Source of the DNA: Sphingomonadaceae bacterium
GTDB taxonomy: Bacteria; Pseudomonadota; Alphaproteobacteria; Sphingomonadales; Sphingomonadaceae
Assembly: GCA_947476425.1 (NCBI GenBank)
Contig: CANJQJ010000008.1
Span: 1-64,000, forward strand
DNA length: 64,000 nt
Direction of reading: 5' to 3'
Shown: positions 9,125 to 18,223 of the stretch, one piece after another
How positions within the stretch are numbered: the first letter of the stretch is position 1
Layout: every line of letters starts with the position of its first letter
Program-made: the position numbers and the translations under genes
The notes under the pieces: generated by a model
Told to the model about the DNA's origin: nothing
Seen by the model: only the letters and a program-made list of their open reading frames with translations
Database searches by the model: none

Positions 9125-10696
9125 ATGCGCGCCTTCTCCAACTTGCTCGACCGGCTGATCTACACGCGATCGCGTAACGCCAAGCTCGACCTGATCGCAG
9201 CCTATCTGCGCGAGACACCTGATCCCGATCGTGGCTGGGCGCTGGCGGCACTCACCGGCACGCTGGACCTGCGCGCGGTAAAACCTGCGGTAATTCGAGC
9301 GATTGTCGAGGAGCGCGTCGATCCTGCGCTGTTCGCGATGAGCTATGACTATGTCGGCGATTTGGCGGAAACGGTCGCGCTGATCTGGCCGACCGGCAGT
9401 GAAATCGACGATGCCACGCTCAATCTTTCAGCGGTAGTGGACCGCCTCTCCACGCTTGGCCGCTCCGAGGCTCCTGCTGCCCTCGCCGAGATGCTTGACC
9501 ATCTCGATGCCGCCGGGCGGTTCGCTTTGCTCAAGCTTGCCACCGGGGGCCTTCGGATCGGCATTTCCGCGCGATTGGCCAAGGTAGCGCTCGCACAGGC
9601 GTTCGGCCTCGATGTCGAGGCGGTGGAGGAAGTATGGCACGCCGTGCCCCCGCCGTTCCAACCGCTGTTCGACTGGGCCGAGGGGAGAAGCCGTCAGCCG
9701 GAGGCGGGTGAGTTGCCGGTTTTCCGGCCCTTCATGCTTGCCCATCCGCTAGAGGACGTGGTTGTTGACCTGGCTGATTATGCCGCCGAATGGAAATGGG
9801 ACGGCATCCGGGTCCAGATCGTCGGAACCGAACGCGAGACACGGCTCTACAGCCGTGCCGGCGACGATATCACTGGAAGCTTTCCCGACGTAGCTACCGC
9901 ATTCCGTGCGCGCGGGGTGCTGGATGGCGAACTGCTTGTGCGAGGCGACGTCCAGGGTGGCGAGGCAGCATCGTTCAATGCGCTCCAGCAACGCCTTGGC
10001 CGCAAGATCGTCTCGGCGAAGATGCTGACTGACTACCCCGCTTTCGTCCGCCTCTACGACATTCTCTTTGACGGGTCCGAGGATCTGCGATCGCTCCCAT
10101 GGTCCAATCGCCGGGTGCGACTGGAAGCCTTTGTGACGCCACTCGATCCCGAGCGTTTCGATCTTTCGGCGCTGATAGAAGCGGAAAGCTTCGAGGCACT
10201 CGCCGACCTCCGGATGGGCGCGCGCGATGCCGCGATCGAGGGCATCATGCTCAAGCGACGCGACAGCCCCTATGTCGCGGGTCGCCGCACGGGGCTTTGG
10301 TACAAATGGAAGCGCGATCCGCTCACCGCCGACTGCGTTATGATGTACGCCCAGCGCGGCCATGGGAAACGCTCATCCTATTATTCGGATTACACTTTCG
10401 GATGCTGGAACGAAGAGGGCGAACTGCTGCCCGTCGGCAAGGCCTATTTCGGGTTCACGGACGAGGAATTGAAATCGCTCGACCGCTTCGTGCGCAACAG
10501 CACGATCAATCGCTTTGGTCCCGTCCGCGAGGTCGAGAAGACGCTTGTGCTCGAAATCGCGTTCGATTCGATCCATGAATCCAAGCGGTATAAATCCGGG
10601 CTGGCGATGCGCTTTCCCCGGATCGCGCGAATCCGGACCGACAAGCCTGCCCATGAGGCGGATCGAATCTCGACTTTGCGCGCCATGATCGCCTGA
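9125..10696 (+). CDS. ATP-dependent DNA ligase (LigB/LigC-like, 'cisplatin damage response' type)
   Basis: A 523-residue ATP-dependent ligase with an N-terminal alpha-helical DNA-binding domain (to about residue 200), then the adenylation domain and an OB fold. Nucleotidyltransferase motifs are in order: motif I EWKWDGIRVQ near residue 220 (the Lys accepts AMP), YSRAGDDITGSFPDV, motif III VLDGELLVRG, motif IV EGIMLKRRDSPY, and motif V WYKWKRDPL. It has no LigD-type polymerase or phosphoesterase domain. Homologues often sit with an Mre11-like exonuclease and a helicase; neither is present here. Such enzymes are thought to serve DNA repair rather than replication. Confidence 0.92.
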   Translation: MRAFSNLLDRLIYTRSRNAKLDLIAAYLRETPDPDRGWALAALTGTLDLRAVKPAVIRAIVEERVDPALFAMSYDYVGDLAETVALIWPTGSEIDDATLNLSAVVDRLSTLGRSEAPAALAEMLDHLDAAGRFALLKLATGGLRIGISARLAKVALAQAFGLDVEAVEEVWHAVPPPFQPLFDWAEGRSRQPEAGELPVFRPFMLAHPLEDVVVDLADYAAEWKWDGIRVQIVGTERETRLYSRAGDDITGSFPDVATAFRARGVLDGELLVRGDVQGGEAASFNALQQRLGRKIVSAKMLTDYPAFVRLYDILFDGSEDLRSLPWSNRRVRLEAFVTPLDPERFDLSALIEAESFEALADLRMGARDAAIEGIMLKRRDSPYVAGRRTGLWYKWKRDPLTADCVMMYAQRGHGKRSSYYSDYTFGCWNEEGELLPVGKAYFGFTDEELKSLDRFVRNSTINRFGPVREVEKTLVLEIAFDSIHESKRYKSGLAMRFPRIARIRTDKPAHEADRISTLRAMIA

Positions 10697-10778
10697 AACA
10701 CATTCTGCGGTAGCCTTTCGGCGCGCGGCAAACTAGATAGCCGGGCATCCGACTCAAAGCACTGGAAAGAATTTCGCG

Positions 10779-11231
10779 ATGCGCATCGCTTTGGCATCCG
10801 ATCACGCGGCTATCGCGCTCAAGGCGGCCCTTGCCGACCATGTCCGCGATCTTGGCCATGAGCCGATCGATCTTGGCCCCGAAACCGCTGATTCGGTCGA
10901 TTATCCCGACTTCGGCTACAAGCTCGCCCAGGCAATCGCGTCAGGCGTCGCCGATCGCGGGATCGCGCTTTGCGGCTCGGGAATTGGCATTTCGATCGCG
11001 GTCAATCGCAACCCGGCGGCGCGCTGCGCGCTCGTTTCGGAGCCGCTTTCGGCGCGCCTGTCGCGCGAGCATAATGACGCGAACGTAATTGCGATGGGCG
11101 CGCGCCTGATCGGACCGGATATGGCAAAGGAATGCGTCAGCGTCTTCCTCGCCACCGAATTCGGCGGTGATCGCCACGCGCGCCGCGTCGCAAAACTTTC
11201 AAACCCACAAATCTCCGAACTTTCGGCCTGA
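10779..11231 (+). CDS. rpiB: Ribose 5-phosphate isomerase B
   Basis: Interconverts ribose 5-phosphate and ribulose 5-phosphate. It is 150 residues, the standard RpiB size. The N-terminus [11 protein letters not shown] carries the conserved Asp-His, and the active-site Cys lies in [15 protein letters not shown] at about residues 63-77. [14 protein letters not shown] near residue 104 is the other family signature. It sits 10 bases before glyA in the same direction, a common order in alphaproteobacteria (rpiB-glyA-nrdR), so an operon is likely. Confidence 0.95.
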   Translation: MRIALASDHAAIALKAALADHVRDLGHEPIDLGPETADSVDYPDFGYKLAQAIASGVADRGIALCGSGIGISIAVNRNPAARCALVSEPLSARLSREHNDANVIAMGARLIGPDMAKECVSVFLATEFGGDRHARRVAKLSNPQISELSA

Positions 11232-11241
11232 AGGAGCCCGC

Positions 11242-12555
11242 ATGAGCACCCAAACCGCAACGCTGAGCGACGTCCAGCCCGACGGCTTCTTCACGCGTGG
11301 CCTCGCCGAGAGTGATCCGGCGGTCTTCGCCGGCGTTCGCCACGAACTCCATCGCGAGCAGAACCAGATCGAGCTGATCGCGTCCGAGAACATCGTTTCC
11401 CGCGCCGTGCTCGAAGCGCAAGGCTCGGTGTTCACCAACAAATATGCCGAGGGCTACCCGGGCAAGCGCTATTACCAGGGCTGCGCGCCGTCCGACGAGG
11501 TCGAAGCACTCGCCATCGAGCGTGCCAAGCAGCTGTTCGATTGTGGTTTCGCCAATGTCCAGCCGCATTCGGGTGCGCAGGCGAATGGCGCGGTGATGCT
11601 CGCTCTCACCAAGCCGGGCGATACCGTGATGGGCCTGTCGCTCGATGCCGGCGGGCATCTGACCCACGGCGCCAAGGCGTCAATGTCGGGCAAATGGTTC
11701 AATGCCGTGCAATATGGCGTTCGTCCGGACGATCACCTGATCGATTATGACCAGGTCGAACGGCTGGCCAGGGAGCACAAGCCAACCCTGATCATCACGG
11801 GTGGCTCCGCCTATCCGCGCCACATCGATTTCGCCCGGTTTCGCGCGATCGCTGACGAAGTCGGCGCGATGTTCATGGTCGACATGGCCCATTTCGCCGG
11901 CCTCGTCGCGGGTGGCGTACACCCCACTCCGTTCGGCCATGCCCATGTCGTCACCACGACCACGCACAAGACCCTGCGCGGCCCGCGCGGCGGCATGATC
12001 ATGACCAATGACGAAGCAATCGCGAAGAAGATCAACTCGGCAGTGTTCCCAGGCCTCCAGGGCGGACCGCTGATGCATGTCATCGCCGCCAAGGCGGTTG
12101 CATTCGGCGAGGCCTTGCAGCCTGATTTCAAGCTCTACGCAAAAGCCGTGGTCGAGAATGCGAAGGTTCTAGCGGGTCGCCTTAAGGAGCGCGGAGCCGA
12201 CCTGGTCGCAGGTGGCACCGATACGCATCTCGCGCTCGTCGACCTTCGCCCGCTCGGCGTCACCGGCAAGGATGCCGACGAGGCGCTCGAACGCTCGCAC
12301 ATCACTTGCAACAAGAACGGCATCCCGTTCGATCCGCTGCCGCCGATGAAGACCAGCGGCATTCGCGTCGGATCACCTGCCGGCACGACGCGTGGCTTCG
12401 GCGTTGCCGAATTCCGCGACATTGCCGACATGATCGCCGACGTACTCGAAGGATTGCGAACCAAGGGCGAGACCGGCGACCAGGCTGTCGAAGCGGACGT
12501 TCGCACGCGGGTCGCAGCGCTTTGCGCACGTTTCCCGATCTATCCGGGGCTGTAA
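11242..12555 (+). CDS. glyA: Serine hydroxymethyltransferase
   Basis: PLP enzyme converting serine and tetrahydrofolate to glycine and 5,10-methylene-THF, the main one-carbon source. It is 437 residues. The PLP-binding lysine lies in the invariant [14 protein letters not shown] segment at about residues 235-248. [14 protein letters not shown] and [14 protein letters not shown] are also typical. The frame is open upstream into rpiB, but the ATG at 11242 follows a good AAGGAG and gives the expected N-terminus. nrdR starts three bases after the stop, so the genes are tightly linked. Confidence 0.97.
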   Translation: MSTQTATLSDVQPDGFFTRGLAESDPAVFAGVRHELHREQNQIELIASENIVSRAVLEAQGSVFTNKYAEGYPGKRYYQGCAPSDEVEALAIERAKQLFDCGFANVQPHSGAQANGAVMLALTKPGDTVMGLSLDAGGHLTHGAKASMSGKWFNAVQYGVRPDDHLIDYDQVERLAREHKPTLIITGGSAYPRHIDFARFRAIADEVGAMFMVDMAHFAGLVAGGVHPTPFGHAHVVTTTTHKTLRGPRGGMIMTNDEAIAKKINSAVFPGLQGGPLMHVIAAKAVAFGEALQPDFKLYAKAVVENAKVLAGRLKERGADLVAGGTDTHLALVDLRPLGVTGKDADEALERSHITCNKNGIPFDPLPPMKTSGIRVGSPAGTTRGFGVAEFRDIADMIADVLEGLRTKGETGDQAVEADVRTRVAALCARFPIYPGL

Positions 12556-12558
12556 TCG

Positions 12559-13020
12559 TTGCGCTGCCCGTTTTGCGGCCATGAAGACAGCCAGGTAAAA
12601 GATAGCCGTCCCACCGAGGATGGGGCGGCGATCCGTCGTCGGCGGCAATGCGAAGGATGCGGCGCACGTTTCACGACGTTCGAGCGCATCCAGCTGCGCG
12701 ATCTCTACATCCTCAAGAAAGGCGGCGTCCGCCAGGCGTTCGATCGCTCCAAGCTCGAACGCTCGATCGCGATCGCCTGCCGCAAGCGCCCGATCGACCA
12801 GGACCGAATCGACCGGCTGGTCTCAGCGATCCAGCGTCAGATCGAGACCTCGGGCGAGAGCGAGATTCCGGCAGAATCTGTGGGCCAGATGGTAATGGAC
12901 GGCCTCAAGGCGCTCGACAGCGTCGCCTACATCCGCTTCGCAAGCGTCTACAAGGACTTCACCGAAGCGCGTGATTTCGAGGAATTCGCAGGCGCGGTGA
13001 AGGATGTGGGCGAGGCGTGA
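12559..13020 (+). CDS. nrdR: Transcriptional repressor NrdR (TTG start)
   Basis: ATP/dATP-sensing repressor of ribonucleotide reductase genes. It is 153 residues. The N-terminal zinc ribbon has CPFC (Cys 3 and 6) and CEGC (Cys 31 and 34), followed by RFTTFERI and the ATP-cone domain from about residue 46. The start is a TTG three bases after the glyA stop: no ATG lies near and the [18 protein letters not shown]-terminus is invariant in the family. Its stop overlaps the next gene's GTG start by four bases. The glyA-nrdR pairing is standard in alphaproteobacteria. Confidence 0.95.
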   Translation: MRCPFCGHEDSQVKDSRPTEDGAAIRRRRQCEGCGARFTTFERIQLRDLYILKKGGVRQAFDRSKLERSIAIACRKRPIDQDRIDRLVSAIQRQIETSGESEIPAESVGQMVMDGLKALDSVAYIRFASVYKDFTEARDFEEFAGAVKDVGEA

Positions 13021-14147
13021 GCTTCTGGACCTACTTACTGCGGTGCGCGGACGGGAGTTATTACGTCGGGCATAGCGACAATCTCGAATTGCGCATTGCC
13101 CAGCATCAATCGGGCGAGATCCCCGGATATACGCATGACCGTCGTCCGCTTGAGCTGGTCTGGTCGGAAAATTTCCAGACGCGGGATGAAGCTTTCGCGG
13201 TCGAGCGGCAACTCAAGGGCTGGAGCAGGACGAAGAAGGAAGAACTGATCGGTGGTGATTGGGATTCGGTGCGCTCGTTGGCGAAGCGTGGCGTCCTTCG
13301 AGACGCGGCTTCGACAAGCTCAGCCGCTCCTCAGGATGAGCGGTTATGTGTAGATCCCGCTCCTCAGGATGATCCGTCGAATGCAACTCCCGCTCATCCT
13401 GAGGAGGGACCGAGCGAAGCCGAGGGCCCGTCTCGAAGCGGCCCCATCATCATCCTCGTCCGCCCCCAGCTCGGCCAGAATATCGGCAAGACGGCGCGCG
13501 CGATGCTCAATTTCGGCCTTACCGAGATGCGCATCGTCGCACCGCGCGATGGCTGGCCCAATCCCGATGCCAGCGCAGCCGCAAGTGGTGCCGATTTCGT
13601 GCTTGAGCGGGCCCAATTGTTCGACAGCGTCGCCGACGCCACCGCAGACTGCACGAATGTCTATGCCACCACGGTGCGCAGGCGCGGCGTGACCAAGCCG
13701 GTGTTGACGCCGGAGCAAGCAGCGCTGGCGATCCATCGGGAACCGGGCCGTTCGGCAATCCTGTTCGGGCCAGAGCGCTCGGGCCTGGAATCGGATGATG
13801 TCGCGCTTGCGCGGACCATCATCACGGTGCCGATCAATCCCGAGTTCGGGAGCTTGAACCTCGCGCAAGCGGTGATCCTGGTGGCCTATGAATGGTCGAA
13901 GAGCGAGAATCTTGCCCAGCCCCCGGTGACCGAGATCGAACCTCCTGCCCCCCAGTTCGAACTCGACGGTCTCGTCTCCCATCTCGAAACGATGCTCGAC
14001 AAGGCAGGCTATTTCTTCCCGCCCGATCGCACGCTGGTGACCAAGCGAATGCTGCGGACGTTGCTCACCAAGCCAGCCTGGAGCGCACAGGAAGTGCGAA
14101 CGCTTCGGGGCGTACTAACCGCATTCGAGAAACCGCATCCGCGTTGA
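13017..14147 (+). CDS. GIY-YIG domain fused to TrmJ-like RNA 2'-O-methyltransferase through a repeat-derived linker
   Basis: One 376-residue frame with three parts. Residues 1-89 are a small GIY-YIG nuclease-family domain of the UPF0213/YhbQ type ([20 protein letters not shown]). Residues 90-141 are the translation of a family C repeat and look like low-complexity filler. Residues 142-376 are a SpoU-family TrmJ/YjtD-like methyltransferase: [20 protein letters not shown], then the SAM-knot motifs [10 protein letters not shown] and [16 protein letters not shown]. The two domains are normally separate proteins (family knowledge). No stop or frameshift is seen across the junction. The GTG start overlaps the nrdR stop (GTGA). 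It could make a real two-domain protein, or the methyltransferase may also start internally. Confidence 0.85.
   Translation: MSFWTYLLRCADGSYYVGHSDNLELRIAQHQSGEIPGYTHDRRPLELVWSENFQTRDEAFAVERQLKGWSRTKKEELIGGDWDSVRSLAKRGVLRDAASTSSAAPQDERLCVDPAPQDDPSNATPAHPEEGPSEAEGPSRSGPIIILVRPQLGQNIGKTARAMLNFGLTEMRIVAPRDGWPNPDASAAASGADFVLERAQLFDSVADATADCTNVYATTVRRRGVTKPVLTPEQAALAIHREPGRSAILFGPERSGLESDDVALARTIITVPINPEFGSLNLAQAVILVAYEWSKSENLAQPPVTEIEPPAPQFELDGLVSHLETMLDKAGYFFPPDRTLVTKRMLRTLLTKPAWSAQEVRTLRGVLTAFEKPHPR
13285..13437. repeat. Family C repeat copies inside a coding region
   Basis: GTCCTTCGAGACGCGGCTTC, CTCCTCAGGATGAGCGG, a second CCGCTCCTCAGGATGA and an inverted CTCATCCTGAGGAGGGACCG follow one another, ending GGGCCCGTCTCGAAGC. 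These match the arms of the intergenic element at 1548-1656. The block looks like at least one and a half copies in opposite orientation. It is translated in frame as residues 90-141 of the GIY-YIG/TrmJ protein without a stop. Confidence 0.85.
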
Positions 14148-14149
14148 GT

Positions 14150-14452
14150 TCAGCGCTCGTCGAACGCCTTGAACTCATGCGCGATCGAGCCCTCGACCAG
14201 CGTCTCGAATAGCGCGGCTGCCAGTGCATCGGGAAATCCGGCCTCTGCCGCTGCGGCGCGGGCGTTTGCAATGACCTCGGCCTTGCGCGCCTCGTCACGG
14301 ACCATGTCGCGATCCGGTTTGATGCGTGCCGCCGCCTCGATGTAGCGCATGCGCTTGGCGAGGAGCTTCACGATCTGGACGTCGAGCGCGTCGATCGCGA
14401 TGCGGACTTCGGACATGTCGGTGCAGTCTTCGGCGGGAATCAGGCTCATCAT
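14150..14452 (-). CDS. Chorismate mutase (AroQ class)
   Basis: Small all-helical mutase that converts chorismate to prephenate. It is about 100 residues. The first helix has the AroQ pattern VRIAIDALDVQIVKLLAKRM (R..ID.LD..IV.LLA.R) with the following EAAARIKPDRDMVRDEARKA matching the second helix. The frame is open further upstream, but the ATG at 14452 or 14449 (MMSLIPAEDC) is a sensible start; a later start at MSEVRIA is possible. It is convergent with the GIY-YIG/TrmJ frame (2 bases apart) and divergent from rpsD. Some AroQ relatives act on isochorismate instead, so substrate is inferred. Confidence 0.85.
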   Translation of the reverse strand: MMSLIPAEDCTDMSEVRIAIDALDVQIVKLLAKRMRYIEAAARIKPDRDMVRDEARKAEVIANARAAAAEAGFPDALAAALFETLVEGSIAHEFKAFDER

Positions 14453-14645
14453 GTCCCTATAGCAGGCGCGGGAAGCTTGACTATCCGGCTTTGCGCGGCC
14501 ATAGGCGCCGCTTCGCAATTGGCCCCGCACCCCGGTGAAGCGGTGGCCCGGCGAACCGAAAGGTTCCAACCGAGCGGCATACCGGGATCGACGCTGCCCT
14601 CTCCCGAGGGTGGCTGACGTTGTAGCAATTGATGAAGGACTAATC

Positions 14646-15260
14646 ATGTCGAAGCGTAACAGCGCGAAGTACAAGCTTGATCGCCGGATGGGCGAAAATA
14701 TCTGGGGTCGTCCCAAGAGCCCCGTCAATCGTCGCGAATATGGCCCCGGCCAGCACGGCCAGCGCCGCAAGGGCAAGGTTTCCGATTACGGCATCCAGCT
14801 GCGCGCCAAGCAGAAGCTCAAGGGCTATTATGGCGACGTGACCGAGAAGCAGTTCAAGAAGGCCTATACCCAGGCAGCCGCGATGAAGGGCGATACGTCG
14901 CAGAACCTGATCGGCCTGCTCGAGCGTCGCCTCGATGCGGTCGTCTACCGCGCCAAGTTCACCTCGACGATCTTCTCCGCTCGCCAGCTGGTCAGCCATG
15001 GCCACATCCGCGTCAACGGCGTGAAGTGCAACATCGCGTCGCGCCTGGTGAAGCCGGGCGACGAGATCAGCCTCGGCTCCAAGGCGCAGGAAATGGCGCT
15101 TGTGATGGAAGCCCAGGGCCTCGCAGAACGCGATATTCCCGATTATGTCGCACAGGACGGCGCCGCGAAGGTGACCTACATCCGCGTGCCGTCGCTCGAC
15201 GAGGTGCCCTATCCGGTAAAGATGGAGCCGAACCTGGTCGTCGAATTCTATTCGCGCTGA
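14646..15260 (+). CDS. rpsD: 30S ribosomal protein S4
   Basis: Primary 16S rRNA-binding protein of the small subunit. It is 204 residues, the usual size, starting [20 protein letters not shown]. The central S4 RNA-binding domain reads [20 protein letters not shown] at about residues 114-133. The frame is open upstream to 14535, but the ATG at 14646 with AAGGA upstream is the family start. The 190-base leader before it contains short GC-rich inverted repeats (near 14600) that could be regulatory, though S4 leader elements in this group are not something I can confirm. A clear terminator follows. Confidence 0.97.
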   Translation: MSKRNSAKYKLDRRMGENIWGRPKSPVNRREYGPGQHGQRRKGKVSDYGIQLRAKQKLKGYYGDVTEKQFKKAYTQAAAMKGDTSQNLIGLLERRLDAVVYRAKFTSTIFSARQLVSHGHIRVNGVKCNIASRLVKPGDEISLGSKAQEMALVMEAQGLAERDIPDYVAQDGAAKVTYIRVPSLDEVPYPVKMEPNLVVEFYSR

Positions 15261-15341
15261 TCCTCCGGCCCTGATCGTTCCGGATTTCTGGTCCGGAGCA
15301 AACCCAGGGCTTGCCGCAAGGCAGGATATCGGTGGACAAGA

Positions 15342-15372
15342 GGGCGGTCCTTCGGGGCCGCCCTTTTCCTTT
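15342..15372 (+). terminator. Rho-independent terminator after rpsD
   Basis: GGGCGGTCC pairs with GGGCCGCCC around a TTC-type loop, then TTTTCCTTT follows. It lies about 80 bases after the rpsD stop and ends that transcript. The rest of the 331-base gap to xthA is a family A repeat. Confidence 0.85.
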
Positions 15373-15387
15373 GTGTATTTCCAGACT

Positions 15388-15543
15388 CTCCCCTCCCTGC
15401 AAGGGAGGGGATGGGGGTGGGTGCGCGCGTCAGCGCGCCCAGGGACTCTTGTCCAAGCCAGCCGCAAGCATAGCCATGTCGGGGGCATCGAGCCCCCGCC
15501 ACGGCCTACCCACCCCCTGCCCCTCCCTTTCAGGGATGGGAGT
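15388..15543. repeat. Family A palindromic repeat, long copy
   Basis: Left arm CCCTCCCTGCAAGGGAGGGG followed by ATGGGGGTGGGTGCGCGCG; right arm CCCACCCCCTGCCCCTCCCT with TTCAGGGATGGGAG. The centre (about 80 bases) differs from other copies and contains a GGGGGCATCGAGCCCCC hairpin. It sits between the rpsD terminator and the end of xthA. Confidence 0.8.
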
Positions 15544-15591
15544 CAGAAGGCGCCTCCCGCCATCGCTGCGGGCGTGAGCGTGGGACGAAGC

Positions 15592-16368
15592 CTAGCGCAG
15601 CGTGATCCACACGGGAACGTGATCACTCGCCTTCTCGCGTGCGCGATAGTCGCGATCGATGCCTGCATTATCGAGCCGGTCGGCGGCGACGGGTGAGAGC
15701 AGGAAATGATCGATGCGGAAGCCGGCGTCGCGTTGCCATGCGCCGGCCTGATAATCCCAGAATGTGTAGGCCGGCCCAGTCGGCTGAAGCGTGCGAATCG
15801 CGTCGGTCCAGCCGGCATTGAGCAATCGCCGAAATGCAGCGCGGCTTTCAGGCTGCGACAGGGCGTCGTTGGCCATCGCCCGGGCCGAGAAGACATCATC
15901 GCGATGATCGGTGGGGATTACGTTATAATCCCCCGTCAGCACGACCGGCAGCTCGCTGTTCCAAAGCGACGCCGCATGTTCGATCAGCCGCTCCATCCAT
16001 GCCAGTTTGTAATCGAATTTGGGCCCCGGCTGCGGATTGCCGTTGGGCAGATAGATCGAGCCGATGACGACGCCATCCACTTCGGCCTCGATATAGCGGC
16101 TATGCGTGTCGTCCGGATCGCCGGGAAGCCCACGGCGACGCTCTATGGGATCATTGCCACGTGCGAGGATGGCGACCCCGTTGAAGCCCTTCTGGCCATG
16201 CCAGACCGCCCCATAGCCAGCAGCGCGAATATCCGCTTCGGGAAAAGTCTCGTCCGAGGATTTGAGTTCCTGGAGACAGGCGACATCCGGCGCGGTCTCT
16301 TCCAGCCACTCAATCAGGCGTGGCAAGCGGGCCTTGATGCCGTTGACGTTGTACGTTGCGATTTTCAC
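15592..16368 (-). CDS. xthA: Exodeoxyribonuclease III (AP endonuclease)
   Basis: Cuts at abasic sites and degrades one strand of duplex DNA in base-excision repair. It is 258 residues. EEP-family motifs are in order: KIATYNVNGIKARL at the N-terminus, the metal-binding LQELKS near residue 33, GDYNVIPTDHRD near residue 142 and the final SDHVPVWITL with the catalytic Asp-His. The frame is open further upstream, but a GTG at 16368 puts KIATYNVNG right at the N-terminus as in homologues; no strong ribosome site is seen there. It lies 14 bases after the Fe-S carrier gene, probably the same operon. Confidence 0.93.
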   Translation of the reverse strand: MKIATYNVNGIKARLPRLIEWLEETAPDVACLQELKSSDETFPEADIRAAGYGAVWHGQKGFNGVAILARGNDPIERRRGLPGDPDDTHSRYIEAEVDGVVIGSIYLPNGNPQPGPKFDYKLAWMERLIEHAASLWNSELPVVLTGDYNVIPTDHRDDVFSARAMANDALSQPESRAAFRRLLNAGWTDAIRTLQPTGPAYTFWDYQAGAWQRDAGFRIDHFLLSPVAADRLDNAGIDRDYRAREKASDHVPVWITLR

Positions 16369-16382
16369 GGAATGGGTGCTGG

Positions 16383-16715
16383 TCAGACCGAGAAGCTCGA
16401 CCCGCAACCGCAGCCCGAGGCGGCATTGGGGTTTTCGACCTTGAATGCCGCTCCACCGAGCGATTCAACGAAATCCACTCGCGCGCCGCGAACAAGATCG
16501 AGGCTGGTGGCATCGACGACCAACTGGACTCCGCCGCGTTCGGCGATCGTGTCATCGCCTTCGACGGAATCGGCGAGGCCGAATATATATTGGAAGCCTG
16601 CGCAGCCGCCTCCATCCACCGAAAGGCGCAATATGGCTGGCTTGCCCTGGCGCTTGGCAATCGCGGCCACGCGTAGCGCAGCGGATTCGGTGATATCGAT
16701 GGTTGTTTCGGTCAT
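16383..16715 (-). CDS. erpA: A-type iron-sulfur carrier (ErpA/IscA-like)
   Basis: Carries and inserts Fe-S clusters into target proteins. It is 110 residues from the ATG at 16715 (MTETTIDITESAALRVAAIA). The three conserved cysteines are present: one in VDGGGCAGFQY near residue 38 and two in the C-terminal ASGCGCGSSF. The open frame extends 12 codons upstream, but the chosen start matches family N-termini. ErpA versus IscA cannot be separated firmly by eye; isolated location away from an isc/suf cluster favours ErpA. xthA is just downstream. Confidence 0.88.
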   Translation of the reverse strand: MTETTIDITESAALRVAAIAKRQGKPAILRLSVDGGGCAGFQYIFGLADSVEGDDTIAERGGVQLVVDATSLDLVRGARVDFVESLGGAAFKVENPNAASGCGCGSSFSV

Positions 16716-16798
16716 GCCTGCCAAGATAGGCGCGATGCCCTCTCGCCGCAACGTCGCACGCGATGCTACCCGTTTTTAACCGGGGTTAGCCGGGAAAA

Positions 16799-17470
16799 TC
16801 AGTTTTCCGGGCCACCCAAGGCAACTTGCGTATCACCGACCTGCTGCATCGCGATCACATAGTCGGTAGCCTGGATGAACGGCGCCGGGTTGACCGCGCG
16901 GCCATCGATGCGGATTTCATAATGGAGATGGCTGCCGGTGGAACGTCCGGTCGAACCCATCAGGGCGATCAACTGGCCACGCTTCACTGGAGTGTTGGGC
17001 TTCACGATGATCCGCGAAAGATGCCCGTAGCGGGTTTCGATCGCCTTGCCGTGCGCGATTTCGACGAGATTGCCGTAACCGCCCATCCAGCCGGTGAATG
17101 AAACGACGCCATCTGCGGTAGCATAGACCGGGGTGCCGATCGGGGCTGCGAGATCCATGCCGGCATGCATCGCAGCGCTGTGACGGAAGGGATCAGTGCG
17201 CACGCCGAAGCCGCTGGTGTAGCTATACTCAGCGACCGGCTTGGCCGATGGAATGGCAACAACACCCTGGCCGATCTGGTCGAGCCGCTTCCAGCTATTG
17301 AAAATCGCCCGGAATTCCTGATCGCCTGCGGGAGCGGCGCTTGTCGTTGCGCCTTCTACCGGGAGATCGCCGCGGCTTACCGCAAGCGCTGGTGACGCAA
17401 TGGCCATTGAGGATAGGAACAGGGCAGTAACAAGCGATCCAACGCTATTCGGCAGAGCATTAATCAGCAT
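16799..17470 (-). CDS. Secreted M23-family peptidoglycan endopeptidase
   Basis: A 223-residue exported metallopeptidase likely to cut peptidoglycan cross-links or act as an amidase activator. Residues about 10-30 form a signal peptide ending SPALA. The LytM/M23 domain starts near residue 86 (SGFGVRTDPF) and carries both zinc-ligand motifs: HAGMD at about 102-106 and HLHYE at about 185-189. Catalytic HxH is present as SHLHYE. The 265-base upstream gap to the peroxiredoxin gene holds GTTAAC/TTAACC sequences loosely like CtrA half-sites, but no further gene. Confidence 0.92.
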   Translation of the reverse strand: MLINALPNSVGSLVTALFLSSMAIASPALAVSRGDLPVEGATTSAAPAGDQEFRAIFNSWKRLDQIGQGVVAIPSAKPVAEYSYTSGFGVRTDPFRHSAAMHAGMDLAAPIGTPVYATADGVVSFTGWMGGYGNLVEIAHGKAIETRYGHLSRIIVKPNTPVKRGQLIALMGSTGRSTGSHLHYEIRIDGRAVNPAPFIQATDYVIAMQQVGDTQVALGGPEN

Positions 17471-17735
17471 GCAATAATTCCTGGCGACCGTATATTTTTA
17501 TGCTTCGGAAGCAACGCACCGAAGATCGTTAACTGTTAAGTCGCTTTGGAAATAAGCCCCACCCCGCGACAGCCATCCTTCTGTGGTACCCCTCACGAGA
17601 CCGCAATAGATTGGGAAAATTCTTTCGTCAGACCGGCCCGCTCGCGCGCTGAGTCGTTGAACCGAGCCTTAACCACGCATCGAAAATAGCGTTTTACAGT
17701 TTGCGCCAACACGCAGCCGGTTTGATTCGCGGCAA

Positions 17736-18200
17736 TTATTTCAGTGAACGGGTAGCTGCCAGGACGGCTTCGGCATGACCCTTTACCTTCACCTTGCGCC
17801 AGATCTGCGCGGCGCATCCCTCGGCATCGAACAGGAATGTCGAACGATCGATACCCATATATTGCCGACCATATAGCGATTTTTCGACCCAGGTCCCGAA
17901 GGCCTCGCAAACGCTGCCGTCTGGATCTGTGACGAGGGGGTAAGCGATGGCGTATTTGGCGCTGAAATTCTGATGCCGCTTGGGCGTGTCCTTCGAAATG
18001 CCGACGATCGAGACTCCCGCCGTCGCGAAATCCGCAGCAAGGGCAGTGAAATCCTTCGCCTCGCTGGTGCAGCCCGGCGTGTCGTCCTTTGGATAGAAAT
18101 AAACCACCATCGGGCAGCGAACGGCCTCGGCAAGGCGAACCATGCTGCCGTCCATCGACTGAACCATCACGTCCGGAACCGGATCACCTTCTTCGAGCAT
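17736..18200 (-). CDS. bcp: Peroxiredoxin, BCP/PrxQ family
   Basis: Thiol peroxidase reducing hydroperoxides, 154 residues. The peroxidatic cysteine is in YFYPKDDTPGCTSEAKDF at about residues 38-55. The resolving Cys five residues later, found in E. coli BCP, is replaced (CTSEA-K), so this is a 1-Cys or distant-resolving type; another Cys lies in GSVCEAFGTW. The start at 18200 (MLEEGDPVPDV) has CAGGAG six bases upstream; an ATG two codons earlier is also possible. It follows glnE by 23 bases on the same strand, so it may share its transcript. Confidence 0.93.
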   Translation of the reverse strand: MLEEGDPVPDVMVQSMDGSMVRLAEAVRCPMVVYFYPKDDTPGCTSEAKDFTALAADFATAGVSIVGISKDTPKRHQNFSAKYAIAYPLVTDPDGSVCEAFGTWVEKSLYGRQYMGIDRSTFLFDAEGCAAQIWRKVKVKGHAEAVLAATRSLK

Positions 18201-18223
18201 GTTCATCTCCTGTTGGGCGGACG

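Noticed and set aside
17527-17680. GTTAAC/TTAACC stretches upstream of the M23 peptidase as CtrA sites
   Set aside because: Spacing and flanks do not match the TTAA-N7-TTAA pattern, and half-sites this loose occur by chance.
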